Shown here: piece by piece, positions 7,467-7,967 of the stretch
Layout: each line of letters starts with the position of its first letter
How positions within the stretch are numbered: position 1 is the stretch's first letter
NCBI GenBank assembly: GCA_003517675.1
Contig: DPAC01000084.1
Location: 1-7,967 of the forward strand
DNA from: Porphyromonadaceae bacterium
Lineage (GTDB): Bacteria > Bacteroidota > Bacteroidia > Bacteroidales > Dysgonomonadaceae
DNA: 7,967 nucleotides
Direction of reading: 5' to 3'
Translations under genes and position numbers: made by a program
Notes under the pieces: generated by a model
The model's database searches: none
Seen by the model: the letters and a program-made list of their open reading frames with translations, nothing else
Told to the model about the DNA's origin: nothing

Positions 7467-7534
7467 TCTGACTGTAATGTAAAAAATCACTGCTGACCGC
7501 CCTTTTTGTTTTAACGAAAAGTAAAAAAAGAGTC

Positions 7535-7967
7535 TTATTTCACATCGTATTCATCATATGTAACGGGACCTGACCATACAGCACCACCCAAATCGGTATT
7601 CAGGCTAACAGCAATGTGAGAAAACTCACTATCAGGGGTGGCACCATGCCAATGTACAATATCCAAAGGTATTTCCACATAATCGCCTTTCTGTAAGAAT
7701 CGGGCGGGTTGTCCTTTAGCCTGATAGACCCCCTCTCCTTTTGTGATAAAAAGGATTTGGCCACCGGGGTGTGCATGCCAGTGTGTCCTTGCTCCCGGAG
7801 CAAAGGTGACATTGCCTACACTGGCATGCAACCCATTTTCCGTAGTTCCCAGCATGTTGAGCCACACTGTCCCGGTAAAATTGGGACTGTTTGTCAAGCT
7901 GCCTTTGGACGACCATGATTCATTCTGAAAGGTATCTTCTCCACTGTTCCCTTTTACACCGGCATTC
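7535..7967 (-). CDS. Small cupin-domain protein with Mn/Fe-type metal site (N-terminus outside window)
   Basis: The frame ends with TAA at 7535-7537 and is open to the window edge (143 codons visible), so the start is missing. A TTG at 7897 gives a 120-residue ORF, but there is no ribosome binding site and the 23 upstream codons (ending ESWSSKGS) read like family sequence, so the true start lies beyond the window. One cupin_2 beta-barrel: motif 1 is GARTHWHAHPGGQ, motif 2 is GDYVEIPLDIVHWHGA. Predicted ligands are H and H of H-A-H-P, the Q four residues on (in place of the usual Glu), and a His of HWH. The same H-x-H-xxx-Q...H set is found in cupin hydroxynitrile lyases such as the Granulicella enzyme, and in cupins linked to carboxymuconolactone decarboxylases. 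True reaction unknown. Convergent with the esterase gene. Confidence 0.85.
   Translation of the reverse strand, partial: NAGVKGNSGEDTFQNESWSSKGSLTNSPNFTGTVWLNMLGTTENGLHASVGNVTFAPGARTHWHAHPGGQILFITKGEGVYQAKGQPARFLQKGDYVEIPLDIVHWHGATPDSEFSHIAVSLNTDLGGAVWSGPVTYDEYDVK

Noticed and set aside
7500..7534. T-rich/A-rich stretch between convergent genes as a bidirectional terminator
   Set aside because: Only an imperfect A/T pairing (CTTTTTGTTTT against AAAAGTAAAAAAAG) is present, with no GC-rich stem next to a T-run.

Overview
The window looks like chromosomal DNA from an anaerobic Bacteroidota bacterium, most likely a Bacteroidales member of the Dysgonomonadaceae/Porphyromonadaceae type (for example a Proteiniphilum, Petrimonas or Parabacteroides relative; the genus is a guess). 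The evidence is the protein families present, the weak or absent Shine-Dalgarno sites, and two good matches to the Bacteroidota promoter (TTTG, about 20 bases, TAnnTTTG). It appears to be the end of a draft contig: the first 17 bases are the 3' end of an Illumina read-1 adapter, not genomic DNA.

Layout. 18-1793 (-) is a large lipoprotein metallopeptidase with an HEFGH zinc motif, cut off at its C-terminus by the contig end. A promoter for it sits at 1850-1880. 1995-2409 (+) is a broken locus: the N-terminus of an M20 dipeptidase runs, out of frame, into a small Bacteroidota protein that has lost its start. 5791-2468 (-) is a probable operon in the order ptb (phosphate butyryltransferase), buk (butyrate kinase), then an uncharacterised ATP-grasp-like protein; a strong hairpin lies just after the ptb stop. 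6007-7431 (+) is a secreted sialate O-acetylesterase-like SGNH hydrolase with its own Bacteroidota-type promoter, divergent from ptb. 7535-7967 (-) is a cupin with an HxHxxxQ...H metal site, cut off at its N-terminus by the window edge and convergent with the esterase. A GC-rich palindrome lies between the two.

How the genes fit together. Ptb and Buk turn an acyl-CoA (butyryl- or branched-chain acyl-CoA) into the free acid and give one ATP, a typical energy step of amino-acid or sugar fermenters. The peptidases (one probably lipid-anchored, one broken) and the secreted carbohydrate esterase suit a scavenger of proteins and host or environmental glycans. The ATP-grasp protein downstream of buk is the least explained intact gene. 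I did not find a defence system, CRISPR array, RNA gene, insertion sequence or other clearly new multigene system.
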